Positions 39,238 through 48,453 of a DNA stretch of 64,000 bases are shown in pieces. The translations under genes and the position numbers were made by a program. Within the stretch, counting starts at the first letter, position 1. Each line of letters begins with the position of its first letter. The stretch spans positions 248,001-312,000 of the forward strand of contig BBDR01000002.1 in the NCBI GenBank assembly GCA_001312405.1. The letters are read 5' to 3'. Source of the stretch: Clostridium sp. NkU-1 (GTDB lineage Bacteria; Bacillota_A; Clostridia; Lachnospirales; Lachnospiraceae). The notes under the pieces are model-generated. The model did no database searches, was not told the origin of the DNA, and saw only the letters and a list, made by a program, of their open reading frames with translations.

Positions 39238-40028
39238 ATGTGGAAAAAGAAAGATAAGCTTCCCGCCTGTGTGACAGAGAATATCAGGAAGATTTGATAA
39301 AGCTGGTGGATGTGGTGAAGGTTTACGATACCGGCTCCATTAAGGTGCTGGGGTTAAAGCGGATAAACTTAACCATTAAACGAGGAGAATTTGTAGCCAT
39401 CATGGGTCAGTCAGGCTCTGGAAAATCAACGCTTATGAATATCTTAGGCTGCCTGGACCGGCCCACCATGGGTCATTATTATCTTGACGGCATTGATACG
39501 GCAGAGCTTTCTGCTGATGACTTATCGGCGATCAGGAACCGCAAGATAGGATTTGTATTCCAGTCCTTTAACCTGATTTCCAGGACTTCTGCATTAAAGA
39601 ATGTGGAGCTTCCCATGACCTATGCCCATATTTCCAGAAAAACAAGGGAAGAGCGTGCCTTAAGTCTTTTGGAACGGGTAGGGCTTGGAAAACGGTATGA
39701 ACATATGCCCAATGAACTATCCGGCGGACAGCGGCAGAGAGTGGCCATTGCCAGGGCACTGGCTAATGAGCCTCCTCTGATCATGGCTGACGAACCTACG
39801 GGTAATCTGGATACCGCATCTTCGGTAGAGATCATGGAGCTGTTCTCCCAGCTTCACAGGGAAGGTGCCACTGTGGTGCTGGTAACCCATGAAGAGAATA
39901 TTGCGGCATTTGCAGGGCGGATCATACGGTTCCGGGATGGAGAGCTGGTCAGCGATCTGCCTAATGTTCCCCCAGATCAGGTACAGGAAGAAGACGTAAC
40001 AATGGAGAAAGAGGAGGCGCCATGCTGA
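39238..40028 (+). CDS. MacB/LolD-type ABC transporter ATPase
   Basis: A GAGGGAGG site precedes ATG 39238, which enters the long frame only after a shift near 39285; without it the start would be TTG 39294, which has no good site. The ATPase is complete: Walker [17 protein letters not shown]-loop [14 protein letters not shown], signature [15 protein letters not shown], Walker [14 protein letters not shown]-loop VLVTHE. About 250 residues, as usual for MacB/LolD ATPases. It overlaps the first permease by 7 nt. It drives mechanotransmission-type transport of peptides or antimicrobials. Confidence 0.9.
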
Positions 40029-41231
40029 TAGAAAATATGAGTATGGCGCTTCACGCCATACGGTCTAATAAGATGAGATCCTTTTTGACCATGCTGGGAA
40101 TCATCATTGGCATTGGAGCTGTGATCGCGATTGTATCTGTGGGAGACAGCATGAGAAACTTATTTACCGATGCCTATAAGGATGTGGGCTATAACCGGGC
40201 CGTTATCATGGTATCCTGGGAAGTAACAGATTTCCGCATGTCGGATTATTTTACCAGAGATGAAATGGACCGGGTCAGGGAAGTGTACCAGGATAAGATC
40301 CAGTATATTGACAGCGATGCCAGCGCCGATGCAGAGGCCGTCAATGGGCGCAAAAAGGTAAAGTATCAGTTCCAGGGAATTGATTCCAATTATACGGAAG
40401 TGCAGCCATTAGATATTATTTACGGCAGGGCCCTCAATAAGGCGGATGTAAAAGGAGCTGCAAATCACGTGGTTCTGGAGGATAAAGGGGCAATACAGCT
40501 GTTCGGTACGGCTGACTGCGTGGGCAGGACCTTCCGAATGACCATAAATAAGAATACCCAGGAATACATGGTTGTGGGAGTCTATCATAAGGATATCTCA
40601 CCCATGATGGCCATGCTTATGGGAAACGGGCAGACTCAGTCAGGGTTTCTGCCATATACGGTCCTTACAAAATCCAATGATTACTTTTCAGGTCTTAATT
40701 TTTACGTCCGGGACGGAGTGGACATGAAAGCATTCTTAGCAGAACTTACCCGGTACGTGGCAAAATTAAAGGGCCGTCCGGAATCAGAGATCCGGACCAT
40801 GTCAGTGGTAGAACAAATGGGGACCGTGGATACCAGCCTTTCCGCCATGGCGGCAGCCGTGGGTGGAATTGCCGCCATCTCTTTGCTGGTAGGCGGAATC
40901 GGAATCATGAATATTATGATGGTCTCTGTTACGGAGCGGACCAGGGAGATCGGAATTCGGAAGGCCCTGGGCGCGAGGACAAGAGACATCATGATCCAGT
41001 TTTTGACGGAATCCGCTTTTATGTCGGCCTGTGGAGGGATTATCGGCATCGTTCTTGGAGTGGCCCTTGTGAAAGCAGGGGGAGCTGCCTTTCAGATGAC
41101 CGTGGTCATCAGACCCTCTGTGGTGTTCCTGGCAGTTGGTTTCTCGGCTCTTGTTGGTATTTTCTTTGGTCTTTATCCGGCTTCCAAAGCAGCGAAAAAA
41201 AGACCCTATTGAAGCTTTAAGGTATGAATAG
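40022..41231 (+). CDS. MacB-like ABC permease 1 (FtsX family)
   Basis: Starts within the ATPase gene. Opens with ALHAIRSNKMRSFLTMLGII, the N-terminal signature of FtsX/MacB permeases; a large extracytoplasmic MacB-PCD domain follows, then three C-terminal helices with GGIGIMNIMMVSVTERTREI and GIRKALGART. An A7 near 41197 breaks the end; six A restore KAAKKDPIEALRYE and a stop at 41229-41231. Total about 403 residues. Together with the second permease it would form the transmembrane dimer around the shared ATPase. Confidence 0.88.
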
Positions 41232-41245
41232 GAGGGGAAAACATC

Positions 41246-42457
41246 ATGCTGCTTGAAAATATGAATATGGCGATTCACGCCATTAAGGCAAATAAGATGC
41301 GGTCCTTTCTGACCATGCTTGGGATCATCATAGGCATTGGGTCTGTCATTGCCATCGTGTCCATTGGTGATACCATGCGGTTTATGGTATCCGATCTTTA
41401 TAAAAATGCAGGAGTAACCCTGGCCTATGTCTACGTCTGGCCAAAGGACGGAGAAGATATGAGGGAAAGCGATTACTTTACCCTTGATGAACTGGACCGG
41501 CTGAAAGAGGTGTTCGGAGACGAAATCAGCTACATTGACAGCAATGCTTCAACAAATGCAGAAGCCGTTTTTGGACGCAATAAGGTCAAATACCAGTTTG
41601 AAGGAATTCTTTCCAATTATCCCCAGGTCCAGAAGATCAATATGATCTACGGACGTAATTTAAACGAAGCCGATGTAAAAGGAAGAAAGAACAACGTTGT
41701 ACTGGAGGCAAAGGGGGCAAAGGATCTTTTCGGCACGGAAAATTGCATTGGAAAGTCGTTCCGCACCACCATTTATGGCAATACGGACGATTACAATGTA
41801 GTTGGAGTCTACAGGGCAGACCAGAATCCTTTTGAGGCGATGATGGCGGGAACCAGTGCTACCAGGGCTGGATATGTGCCGGATTCCTTATTGACCTGGC
41901 CCAATGACAACATTTACGGTATTCGTCTCTATGCAAAAGAAGGAACTGATATGAAAGGGTTTTCTGACATGATGACTTCCTACCTTGCAAAGACCAAGAA
42001 ACGGAACAAGGAGGATGTCACCTTCTATTCTGTGTCAAGTGAAATGGGAAGTGCGGATGCAATCATGGGCGGCTTATCTGCTGCTGTGGGAGGAATCGCA
42101 GCCATCTCTCTTTTAGTTGGCGGAATCGGAATCATGAACATCATGCTGGTATCCGTTACGGAGCGGACCCGGGAAATCGGCATCCGTAAGGCTTTAGGCG
42201 CTAAAACAAGGGATGTCTTAATCCAGTTTTTAACGGAATCAGCCATTCTTTCCGCCCTGGGAGGAATCCTGGGCGTTGCGTCAGGCGGAGGTCTAGTGCT
42301 GGCTGGAGGAGCGCTGTTTGGCATGAAGGTGGTCATAAAGCCGGCGGTCATCCTGGTGGCGGTAGGATTTTCGGCTTTGGTAGGCTTGTTTTTTTGGCAT
42401 TTATCCGGCTCCAAGGCGGCAAAGGCAGATCCTATTGACGCCCTGAGGTATGAATAA
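41246..42457 (+). CDS. MacB-like ABC permease 2 (FtsX family)
   Basis: ATG at 41246 behind TAGGAGGGG. 403 residues, closely similar to permease 1 (AIHAIKANKMRSFLTMLGII, IGIMNIMLVSVTERTREIGI), so the pair arose by duplication and probably forms a heterodimer. Near 42386-42412 the deduced LFFWHLSGSKAAKAD differs from the expected LFFGIYPASKAAKAD. An extra T in T7 and a missing T in GGCTCCAAG cancel each other and keep the frame, so this stretch of protein is likely mis-read. A strong terminator follows. Confidence 0.88.
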   Translation: MLLENMNMAIHAIKANKMRSFLTMLGIIIGIGSVIAIVSIGDTMRFMVSDLYKNAGVTLAYVYVWPKDGEDMRESDYFTLDELDRLKEVFGDEISYIDSNASTNAEAVFGRNKVKYQFEGILSNYPQVQKINMIYGRNLNEADVKGRKNNVVLEAKGAKDLFGTENCIGKSFRTTIYGNTDDYNVVGVYRADQNPFEAMMAGTSATRAGYVPDSLLTWPNDNIYGIRLYAKEGTDMKGFSDMMTSYLAKTKKRNKEDVTFYSVSSEMGSADAIMGGLSAAVGGIAAISLLVGGIGIMNIMLVSVTERTREIGIRKALGAKTRDVLIQFLTESAILSALGGILGVASGGGLVLAGGALFGMKVVIKPAVILVAVGFSALVGLFFWHLSGSKAAKADPIDALRYE

Positions 42458-42490
42458 AAGAGCGCAGCAGACCCGCTGCGCTCTTTCTTT
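42457..42490 (+). terminator. Rho-independent terminator after the MacAB-like operon
   Basis: AAAGAGCGCAGC (42457-42468) pairs perfectly with GCTGCGCTCTTT (42475-42486) around a 6-nt loop, followed by CTTTTCC. The stem begins within the last bases of the permease gene's stop region. Confidence 0.85.
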
Positions 42491-42582
42491 TCCAGGAAAT
42501 TGCGTTTTACGGATTTTTATCCTGGAATACTATAAAAAAATAAAAATTCCGTATTATACTCGCCAAGTAAAAGGTTCTATGC

Positions 42583-42588
42583 TATAAT
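42583..42588 (+). promoter_or_regulatory. -10 box upstream of the cda cluster
   Basis: TATAAT at 42583-42588, 35 nt before the ATG at 42623, in an AT-rich stretch. A matching -35 is not clear (CCAAGT lies 17-18 nt upstream). It is the first promoter candidate after the upstream terminator and may serve the genes up to cdaR. Confidence 0.45.
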
Positions 42589-42622
42589 AGGGTGATATCT
42601 TATGGTTTAGTGAGGAAACTGT

Positions 42623-43052
42623 ATGCTTAGTGAAGAGAAAATAAAGATCATGACAAGCCTTGCAATGTTTGAAAAACACGAAGGAAAAAGGATATTTCCC
42701 ATTAACCGGTACTTTAAAAGCGATTACATCAGTAGTAAGCTTATCCGCTCTTTTTTTCAGCTATACGCTGAGTTTTGTTTTATGTCTGGCTTTATGGGGA
42801 TTATATGATATGGAACGATGGATGAATACCATGGAGTTAAAGGGCCTGACGGCAGCCGGATTGCGGATTGGAATAATTTATCTCATCGGACTGGTAATTT
42901 ACCTGGGAATCAGCGCTGCTATATATATGAAGAAGTACGAATATGCCAGCCGTGGAACAAAAGTATATTTGGCCAAACTAAAACGGCTGGACAAGCGGTA
43001 CGAGGGAAATACAAGACCTTTAAAAAGAACAAAGGGAGGACGGACATCATGA
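42623..43052 (+). CDS. Small membrane protein of the cda cluster
   Basis: About 143 residues after one shift near 42754 (T7). A polar N-terminus (EKIKIMTSLAMFEKHEGKRI) is followed by two helices (YTLSFVLCLALWGLYDMERW and AAGLRIGIIYLIGLVIYLGI) and a basic C-terminal tail (KYEYASRGTKVYLAKLKRLD). No named family was recognised. The stop overlaps the next start (ATGA), so the two membrane proteins are coupled and probably interact. The lack of a terminator before cdaA suggests a shared transcript. Confidence 0.55.
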
Positions 43053-43997
43053 TGGGCCTTCTTGTATTTAAAGAACGATTGAAAGAGTTTTATGCCAGGT
43101 TTGAGATTTATATAACGCCTGTGATCAAGTTTATATTCAGCCTTCTGGCATTTGCCCTGATGAATAAAAATATCGGTTTTATGTCAAAGCTGACGGCAGG
43201 CTATATTCCACTGGTGCTGGCTCTGGTGTGCTCCTTTTTGCCCTATGGAGCCATCTCCTTTCTGGCGGCAAGCTTTATGCTTGTCCATCTTTCGGGAATT
43301 TCCATTGAAATCACTCTGGTCATGGCTGTTTTTATTTTGGTGGTAGGACTTCTTTATTATGGATTCCAGCCGGGTGACAGCTATCTGCTGGTGCTGACCC
43401 CTGTATTTTTTTCTTTTAAAAATCCCTTATGCGATCCCGCTGATCGTAGGGCTGTCAGGGAGCGTTGTGTCTGTGATACCGGTAAGCTGCGGTGTATTTA
43501 TTTATTATGCGCTTTTATATGTAAAGCAGAATGCAGGAGTCCTGACCAATGATATGTCGGTGGACGAGGTGGTGAAATTCATGCAGCTTATGAAGAGCCT
43601 GATGTCCAATAAGCTGATGCTTGTGATGGTTACGGCGTTTGCCCTTTCTCTTGTGGTGGTGGCGGTCACCCGGAGCTTATCTGTGGATTACTCCTGGATC
43701 ATTGCCATTGTGGCAGGCACCATTGCCCAGCTGGGCGTAATTTTTATCGGAGATATTGCTGCGGATGTATCGGTGTCGGTTATCGGGCTTCTGGCAGGAA
43801 TCCTGATTTCCATTGTGATTGCAGGAATTTATATATTTTTTGTCTTTGCAGTGGATTATTCCCGGACAGAATACGTACAATTTGAAGATGATGATTATTA
43901 TTACTATGTCAAGGCCGTTCCAAAGCTGACAGTCAGCGCGCCTGATGTGAAAGTTCAGAAAATCAATGCCAGAAAGCTCCAAAGGCCGCAGAGGTAG
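43049..43997 (+). CDS. Multi-pass membrane protein preceding cdaA
   Basis: About 316 residues with one shift near 43415 (T8). At least seven hydrophobic segments are visible, among them AGYIPLVLALVCSFLPYGAI, ISIEITLVMAVFILVVGLLY and YSWIIAIVAGTIAQLGVIFI, and the acidic FEDDDYYYYVKAVP begins a cytosolic tail. It resembles the uncharacterised 'ABC transporter permease'-like proteins seen before cdaA in Lachnospiraceae, but no ATPase partner is nearby, so transport is not established. It could act in envelope control together with c-di-AMP signalling. Confidence 0.55.
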
Positions 43998-44007
43998 GAA
44001 GCACCTT

Positions 44008-44085
44008 ACGGGCATATTTTTACACCCGGTGCCCGATAAAGCGGGGCGGGCTCTAAGGCTGGGAGGGATCCTGCCCGGTTCGCAT
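44008..44085 (+). other. GC-rich leader with potential hairpins before cdaA
   Basis: The 118-nt gap holds CGGGCA/TGCCCG arms (44010-44037) and a second set around GGGCGGGC and GCCCG (44045-44085). They could fold as alternative hairpins ahead of the cdaA ribosome site. No known riboswitch class was recognised and there is no U-tract. Confidence 0.25.
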
Positions 44086-44115
44086 AGGCAATAATAAGGT
44101 AAAGATAAAAGGGAG

Positions 44116-44997
44116 GTGGAGACAATAGCAGATTTTTTAGACGGAATGTACTCCTGGGTATCTTTCCTGCCCAGGATATCGAAAACAAATTTAGTTGAAA
44201 TTATTATTATAGCCGTTCTGCTGTATGAACTGCTGACCTGGATCATGAATACAAGGGCATGGACGCTTTTAAAGGGAATCATCGTGATCCTTGTTTTCTA
44301 TGTCTTTGCATATGTATTCCGGCTGGATAATATTTTTTGGATTCTCAATAAAATCGCTACACCGGCAGTGACCATGGCGATTGTGATCTTCCAGCCTGAA
44401 CTTCGAAAGGCTTTAGAGCAACTGGGAAGCAAGAATCCCTTTACAGGGATCCTGACCTTTGATGATGGCAGGGACAATTCCAGTTTTACGGATAAAACGA
44501 TCAATGAGCTGGTGAAGGCTACTTTTGAGATGGCAAGGGTCAAGACCGGAGCGCTCATGGTAATTGAACGGGGAGACTCTTTAAAAGAGATCGAGCGTAC
44601 CGGAATAGAAGTAGGAGGAGTTGTCAGCAGCCAGCTTCTTATCAATATTTTTGAGCATAATACGCCGCTGCACGACGGAGCGGTGGTAATTCGGGGGAAT
44701 CGTGTGGCAGCGGCTACCTGCTACCTGCCTCTGTCCGATAATATGTCCATCAGCAAGGACCTGGGTACAAGGCACAGGGCCGCAGTAGGCGTCAGCGAAG
44801 TCAGCGACAGCATTACCATTGTGGTATCGGAAGAAACCGGGCGTGTGACTGTGGCTTTGGAAGGCGGCCTTAAACGGATCGCGGATGCGGATATGCTCCG
44901 GTCAGTCCTTGCAGGTGTAAAACGGGAGGCAGAGGAAGGAAGCAGATTCAGGATTTTGAAGGGAAGGCGGAAGAATGAAGGAAAAGCTGTTAAATAA
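44116..44997 (+). CDS. cdaA: Diadenylate cyclase CdaA
   Basis: The membrane-bound enzyme makes cyclic di-AMP from two ATP. Three N-terminal helices (LVEIIIIAVLLYELLTWIMN then LLKGIIVILVFYVFAYVF and TPAVTMAIVIF) precede the DAC domain with its two defining motifs, LHDGAVVIRGNRVAAA (DGA, about residue 186) and GTRHRAAVGVSE (RHR, about residue 219). Length 293, normal for CdaA. GTG 44116 overlaps the Shine-Dalgarno GGGAGG, so the true start may lie a few codons downstream. The coding region overlaps cdaR by 23 nt, the usual cdaA-cdaR arrangement. c-di-AMP controls potassium/osmolyte balance and wall homeostasis. Confidence 0.95.
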   Translation: METIADFLDGMYSWVSFLPRISKTNLVEIIIIAVLLYELLTWIMNTRAWTLLKGIIVILVFYVFAYVFRLDNIFWILNKIATPAVTMAIVIFQPELRKALEQLGSKNPFTGILTFDDGRDNSSFTDKTINELVKATFEMARVKTGALMVIERGDSLKEIERTGIEVGGVVSSQLLINIFEHNTPLHDGAVVIRGNRVAAATCYLPLSDNMSISKDLGTRHRAAVGVSEVSDSITIVVSEETGRVTVALEGGLKRIADADMLRSVLAGVKREAEEGSRFRILKGRRKNEGKAVK

Positions 44998-46281
44998 TCT
45001 TGGACTGAAGGTTGCGTCCCTGGTGCTTGCCTTTGCAGTATGGATGGCAGTTGTCAACATTTCCAATCCCATTATTGACGATTCCCAGGTGGTTGCGATA
45101 GAAGTGCGCAATGAGGACGTGCTGGAGGCTGCCAATTTGACCTATGAAATTGTGGGAAAGGATACGGTGACAGTCAGCTACCAGGTGAGAACAAGAGACC
45201 GTTCCCTGGTGAAGGCCTCGGACTTTCATGCCTATGTTGATTTAAAGGATTACAACGTGACAGGAGCAATTCCCATCACCGTGGAGATTAATAGAGATAA
45301 GGAAAACCTGGTCAAGGGCGACACCATTACGGCTAAGCCAATGGTGATCCGGATCGATACGGAAGAGCTTCAGCGCAAGAAGTTTGATCTTCAGTTCCGG
45401 ATAAAAGGAGCCCCGGAGGAAGGCTATGCCCTGGGCATGGTCACACTGCTGCCGGATTCTGTGACTGTGGAAGGCCCTGAGTCCCAGATCGGCCAGATCA
45501 ACCATATGGGAATAGAGATCAATGTGGATAATGCCAATGCGGATATCAATGCCGTGGCCTCTCCGGTCTTTTACGATGCCAACGGCAACGAGATGCCGGA
45601 CATGGCAAATAAAGTAACTGTCAACAGGCACGAGATCGAATATAATGTATCCGTGCTGAAGGCTAAGAATCTTTCCATCAACTTTGAGGTTTCAGGAGAA
45701 GTGGCAAAAGGATACCGGTATACGGGACTGGAATGCAGCATCAAATCCGTACCGGTGGTAGGCACCAAGTCAGTTCTTGCCACCCTGACCAGCTTGTCTG
45801 TTTCCTCGGATAAGCTGAATATTGACGGCGCCACTTCTGACAAGGTGGTTCAGCTGGATCTAAGCCAGTATCTGCCGCCAAGCACCTCTGTTGCAGGGGA
45901 TGAATATAAGAATGTAACCGTGAAGCTGAAGGTAGAACCACTGACTACCAGAGTATTCACTTTGAATTTGAAGAATCTGGATAAGAAGGGTGCAGAAGCT
46001 GATTACGATTACAGTTTTGATAAAGAAACTTCTGATGTTACGGTAAAAGGCTGAAGGAAGATTTAGACGCCCTGACAGAAAAGAACTTGAATGCAGTTCT
46101 CGACGTATCGGACCAGGAGGCTGGCCCCCATCCCGGAATGGTGACATTTGAGGTTTCGGCAGGGTTTGAGGTGGTTGGTTATACGCCTTTCAATGTGATG
46201 GTTGCCCATAAAGATCCGGGTCCCGGAACGGTTGAAAGCAGCACCACAGCCACTTCTGCGGAAGTTCCTGAGTCGCAATGA
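44975..46281 (+). CDS. cdaR: YbbR-domain protein CdaR, regulator of CdaA
   Basis: A single N-terminal helix (LKVASLVLAFAVWMAVVNIS) anchors an extracytoplasmic chain of YbbR repeats, seen from recurrent 'V.l.G....l..i......v.l....' blocks (VTVEGPESQIGQINHMGIEI, VPVVGTKSVLATLTSLSVSS). One missing G near 46051 breaks the frame; corrected, it continues KGLKEDLDALTEKNL and ends in a Ser/Thr-rich tail at 46281, about 435 residues. It overlaps cdaA, with which its homologues interact to tune cyclase activity. Confidence 0.88.
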
Positions 46282-46340
46282 TAAAGTCTTTCTTTTCCCA
46301 AAAGGGAAAATGATGGAAGAATGGAGGGAGGAAATTCAGT

Positions 46341-46605
46341 ATGGTCAGTGCTAAAGTTGTTATAAAGAATCCTACCGGCCTGCACTTAAGGCCGGCAGGG
46401 ATTCTTTGTAAGGAAGCCATGAACTTTAATTCTTCGGTGAGTTTTCAATTTAAAAAACACCACTGCCAATGCGAAAAGCGTGCTTAGCGTATTGGGTGCC
46501 TGCGTAAAAAGCGGGGATGAGATTACTTTTGTCTGTGAGGGAGCAGATGAGGAGGAGGCTCTGGCGACCATGGTCAAGGCTGTTGAAGACGGTCTTGGCG
46601 AATAG
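46341..46605 (+). CDS. HPr-family phosphocarrier protein
   Basis: About 88 residues with one shift near 46455 (A6). The phosphorylation site is in NPTGLHLRPAG; the His is kept but the following Ala of the canonical LHARPA is Leu. The regulatory serine region reads NAKSVLSVLGACVKSGDEIT, consistent with an HPr kinase target. It shuttles phosphate from Enzyme I to PTS permeases and, when serine-phosphorylated, co-represses with CcpA. Enzyme I lies 35 nt downstream. The substitution next to the His may mean it is the Crh- or specialised type rather than the main HPr. Confidence 0.85.
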
Positions 46606-46639
46606 ATTAATTATCTAATAATTAATAAGGAGGCTAATT

Positions 46640-48355
46640 ATGTTTAAAGGAACAAGTGCATCTGCGGGAATCGGTATTGGGAAGGCCGTTAACGTAGAAG
46701 AAGCAGAGCTTAAGATCACGAGAGAGGAAATAACAGATCCGGAGGCTGAAAAGGCCCGCTTTCAGGCGGCAGTCAAGCAGGCTATGGAAGAGACCGGCCT
46801 TTTGGCACAGGATCTGGCAACAAAAGTGGGAGAAAAGGAAGCGGAGATTTTAAACGGTCATCTGCTGCTCCTTTCCGATCCAATGTTGACAGGTGAGATT
46901 GAGAATTCTATCACAGGGGAGAATGTCAACAGCGAATATGCCATTGAAAATGTATGCAATTCCTATGCCAATATGTTCGCATCCATGGGAGATGAGCTCA
47001 TGCAGCAGAGAGCCACGGACATGCATGATATCAAGACCCGCATGCAGAAGATACTTATGGGGGTAAATTCTGTGAATATTTCCGATCTTCCGGAGGGAAG
47101 CGTGATCATTGCAAGAGATTTAACGCCTTCCATGACAGCCGGGATCGATCCGAACAAGGTAACCGGTATTGTTACGGAACTGGGAGGAAAGACATCCCAC
47201 AGCGCCATTCTTGCCAGAGCTTTGGAGATTCCGGCAGTGGTTGCCCTTGAGGGATTTTTAAGCCAGGTGTCCGATGGGGATGATGTGATATTAGATGGAT
47301 CGAAAGGAATTGTCATTGTGAATCCGGAAGATTCATTAAAGACAGAATATGCCGCAAAGAAGGAAGCCTTTTTAAAGGAAAAGAAGGAGCTGGAGCAATA
47401 CATCGGCAAGCCAACCGTGACAAAGGATGGGGTTGCCATTGAATTGGTCGGCAATATCGGAAAGCCTGAGGATGTGGAAAAGGTCCTTCATTATGACGGG
47501 GAAGGGATCGGATTGTTCAGAACAGAATTTTTGTTTATGGACCGTACCTCAATGCCCACAGAGGACGAGCAGTTTGAAGCTTATCGGAAGGTTGCGGCTG
47601 CCATGAACGGCAAGCCTGTGATCATCCGCACTCTGGATATCGGAGGAGATAAGGAAATTCCATATATGGGCCTTGAAAAGGATGAAAATCCATTTTTGGG
47701 ATACAGGGCGATCCGTTTCTGCCTGGACCGGAAGGAAGATGTGTACAAGCCTCAGCTGCGGGCTCTTTTAAGAGCCAGTGCTTTTGGCAACATCCGCATC
47801 ATGGTTCCCATGGTGACCTGCTTAGAGGAGTTCAGAGAAGCAAAGGCGCTTGTTGAAGAGCTTAAAAAGGAATTTGATAAAAAAGGAATTGCCTATAAAA
47901 AAGATATACAAGTGGGAATCATGGTGGAAACAGCTGCCGCCTCCTTAATGGCGGATGTGTTTGCAAAGGAAGTTGATTTCTTCAGCATCGGAACCAATGA
48001 CTTAACCCAGTACACCATGTCTGTGGACAGAGGAAACGATAAGGTATCCTATCTGTATTCCCCGTTAAATCCTGCGGTTTTAAGAAGCATCCGCCATGTC
48101 ATTGAATGCGGGCGGAAAGAAGGGATTATGGTCGGTATGTGCGGGGAGGCTGCAAGCGATCCCATGCTCATTCCCCTGCTTCTGGCATTTGGCTTAAATG
48201 AGTTCAGCATGAGTGCGTCTGCTATCTTAAACGCCAGAAAGCTGATTACCGGTTACAGCACAAAGGAACTGCAGGCAGTGGCAGAACAGGCAATGTCCTA
48301 TTCCACTGCAAAAGAAGTAGAAGACTATATGAGAGAGTTCATTAGCCGTATATAG
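46640..48355 (+). CDS. ptsI: PTS Enzyme I (phosphoenolpyruvate-protein phosphotransferase)
   Basis: An intact 571-residue frame, standard length. The N-terminal domain has the active-site His in GGKTSHSAILARALEIPA (about residue 187). The PEP-binding TIM-barrel shows GIGLFRTEFLFMDR, RTLDIGGDKEIPYMG, SIGTNDLTQYTMSVDR and the late MCGEAASD catalytic Cys. It takes phosphate from PEP and passes it to HPr for sugar uptake. It is cytosolic, with AAGGAGG before the ATG, and is followed by a terminator. Confidence 0.96.
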   Translation: MFKGTSASAGIGIGKAVNVEEAELKITREEITDPEAEKARFQAAVKQAMEETGLLAQDLATKVGEKEAEILNGHLLLLSDPMLTGEIENSITGENVNSEYAIENVCNSYANMFASMGDELMQQRATDMHDIKTRMQKILMGVNSVNISDLPEGSVIIARDLTPSMTAGIDPNKVTGIVTELGGKTSHSAILARALEIPAVVALEGFLSQVSDGDDVILDGSKGIVIVNPEDSLKTEYAAKKEAFLKEKKELEQYIGKPTVTKDGVAIELVGNIGKPEDVEKVLHYDGEGIGLFRTEFLFMDRTSMPTEDEQFEAYRKVAAAMNGKPVIIRTLDIGGDKEIPYMGLEKDENPFLGYRAIRFCLDRKEDVYKPQLRALLRASAFGNIRIMVPMVTCLEEFREAKALVEELKKEFDKKGIAYKKDIQVGIMVETAAASLMADVFAKEVDFFSIGTNDLTQYTMSVDRGNDKVSYLYSPLNPAVLRSIRHVIECGRKEGIMVGMCGEAASDPMLIPLLLAFGLNEFSMSASAILNARKLITGYSTKELQAVAEQAMSYSTAKEVEDYMREFISRI

Positions 48356-48375
48356 TGGACTGAAAAAGGGGAAAT

Positions 48376-48408
48376 GCGGCTGTCGCCAGGGCGGCGGCTG
48401 CTTTTTCC
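48376..48408 (+). terminator. Rho-independent terminator after ptsI
   Basis: GCGGCTGTCGCC pairs with GGCGGCGGCTGC (two G-T pairs) around a short AGG loop, followed by TTTTTCC. It ends the HPr-Enzyme I transcript. Confidence 0.75.
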
Positions 48409-48453
48409 ATATAAGGCGGCGTTTCGATTATTTGCCAAAGGGGATATGTTACG

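Noticed and set aside
44000..44115. c-di-AMP (ydaO-type) riboswitch ahead of cdaA
   Set aside because: The GC-rich arms could form hairpins, but the conserved ydaO sequence blocks are not visible and a cyclase gene is not the usual target.
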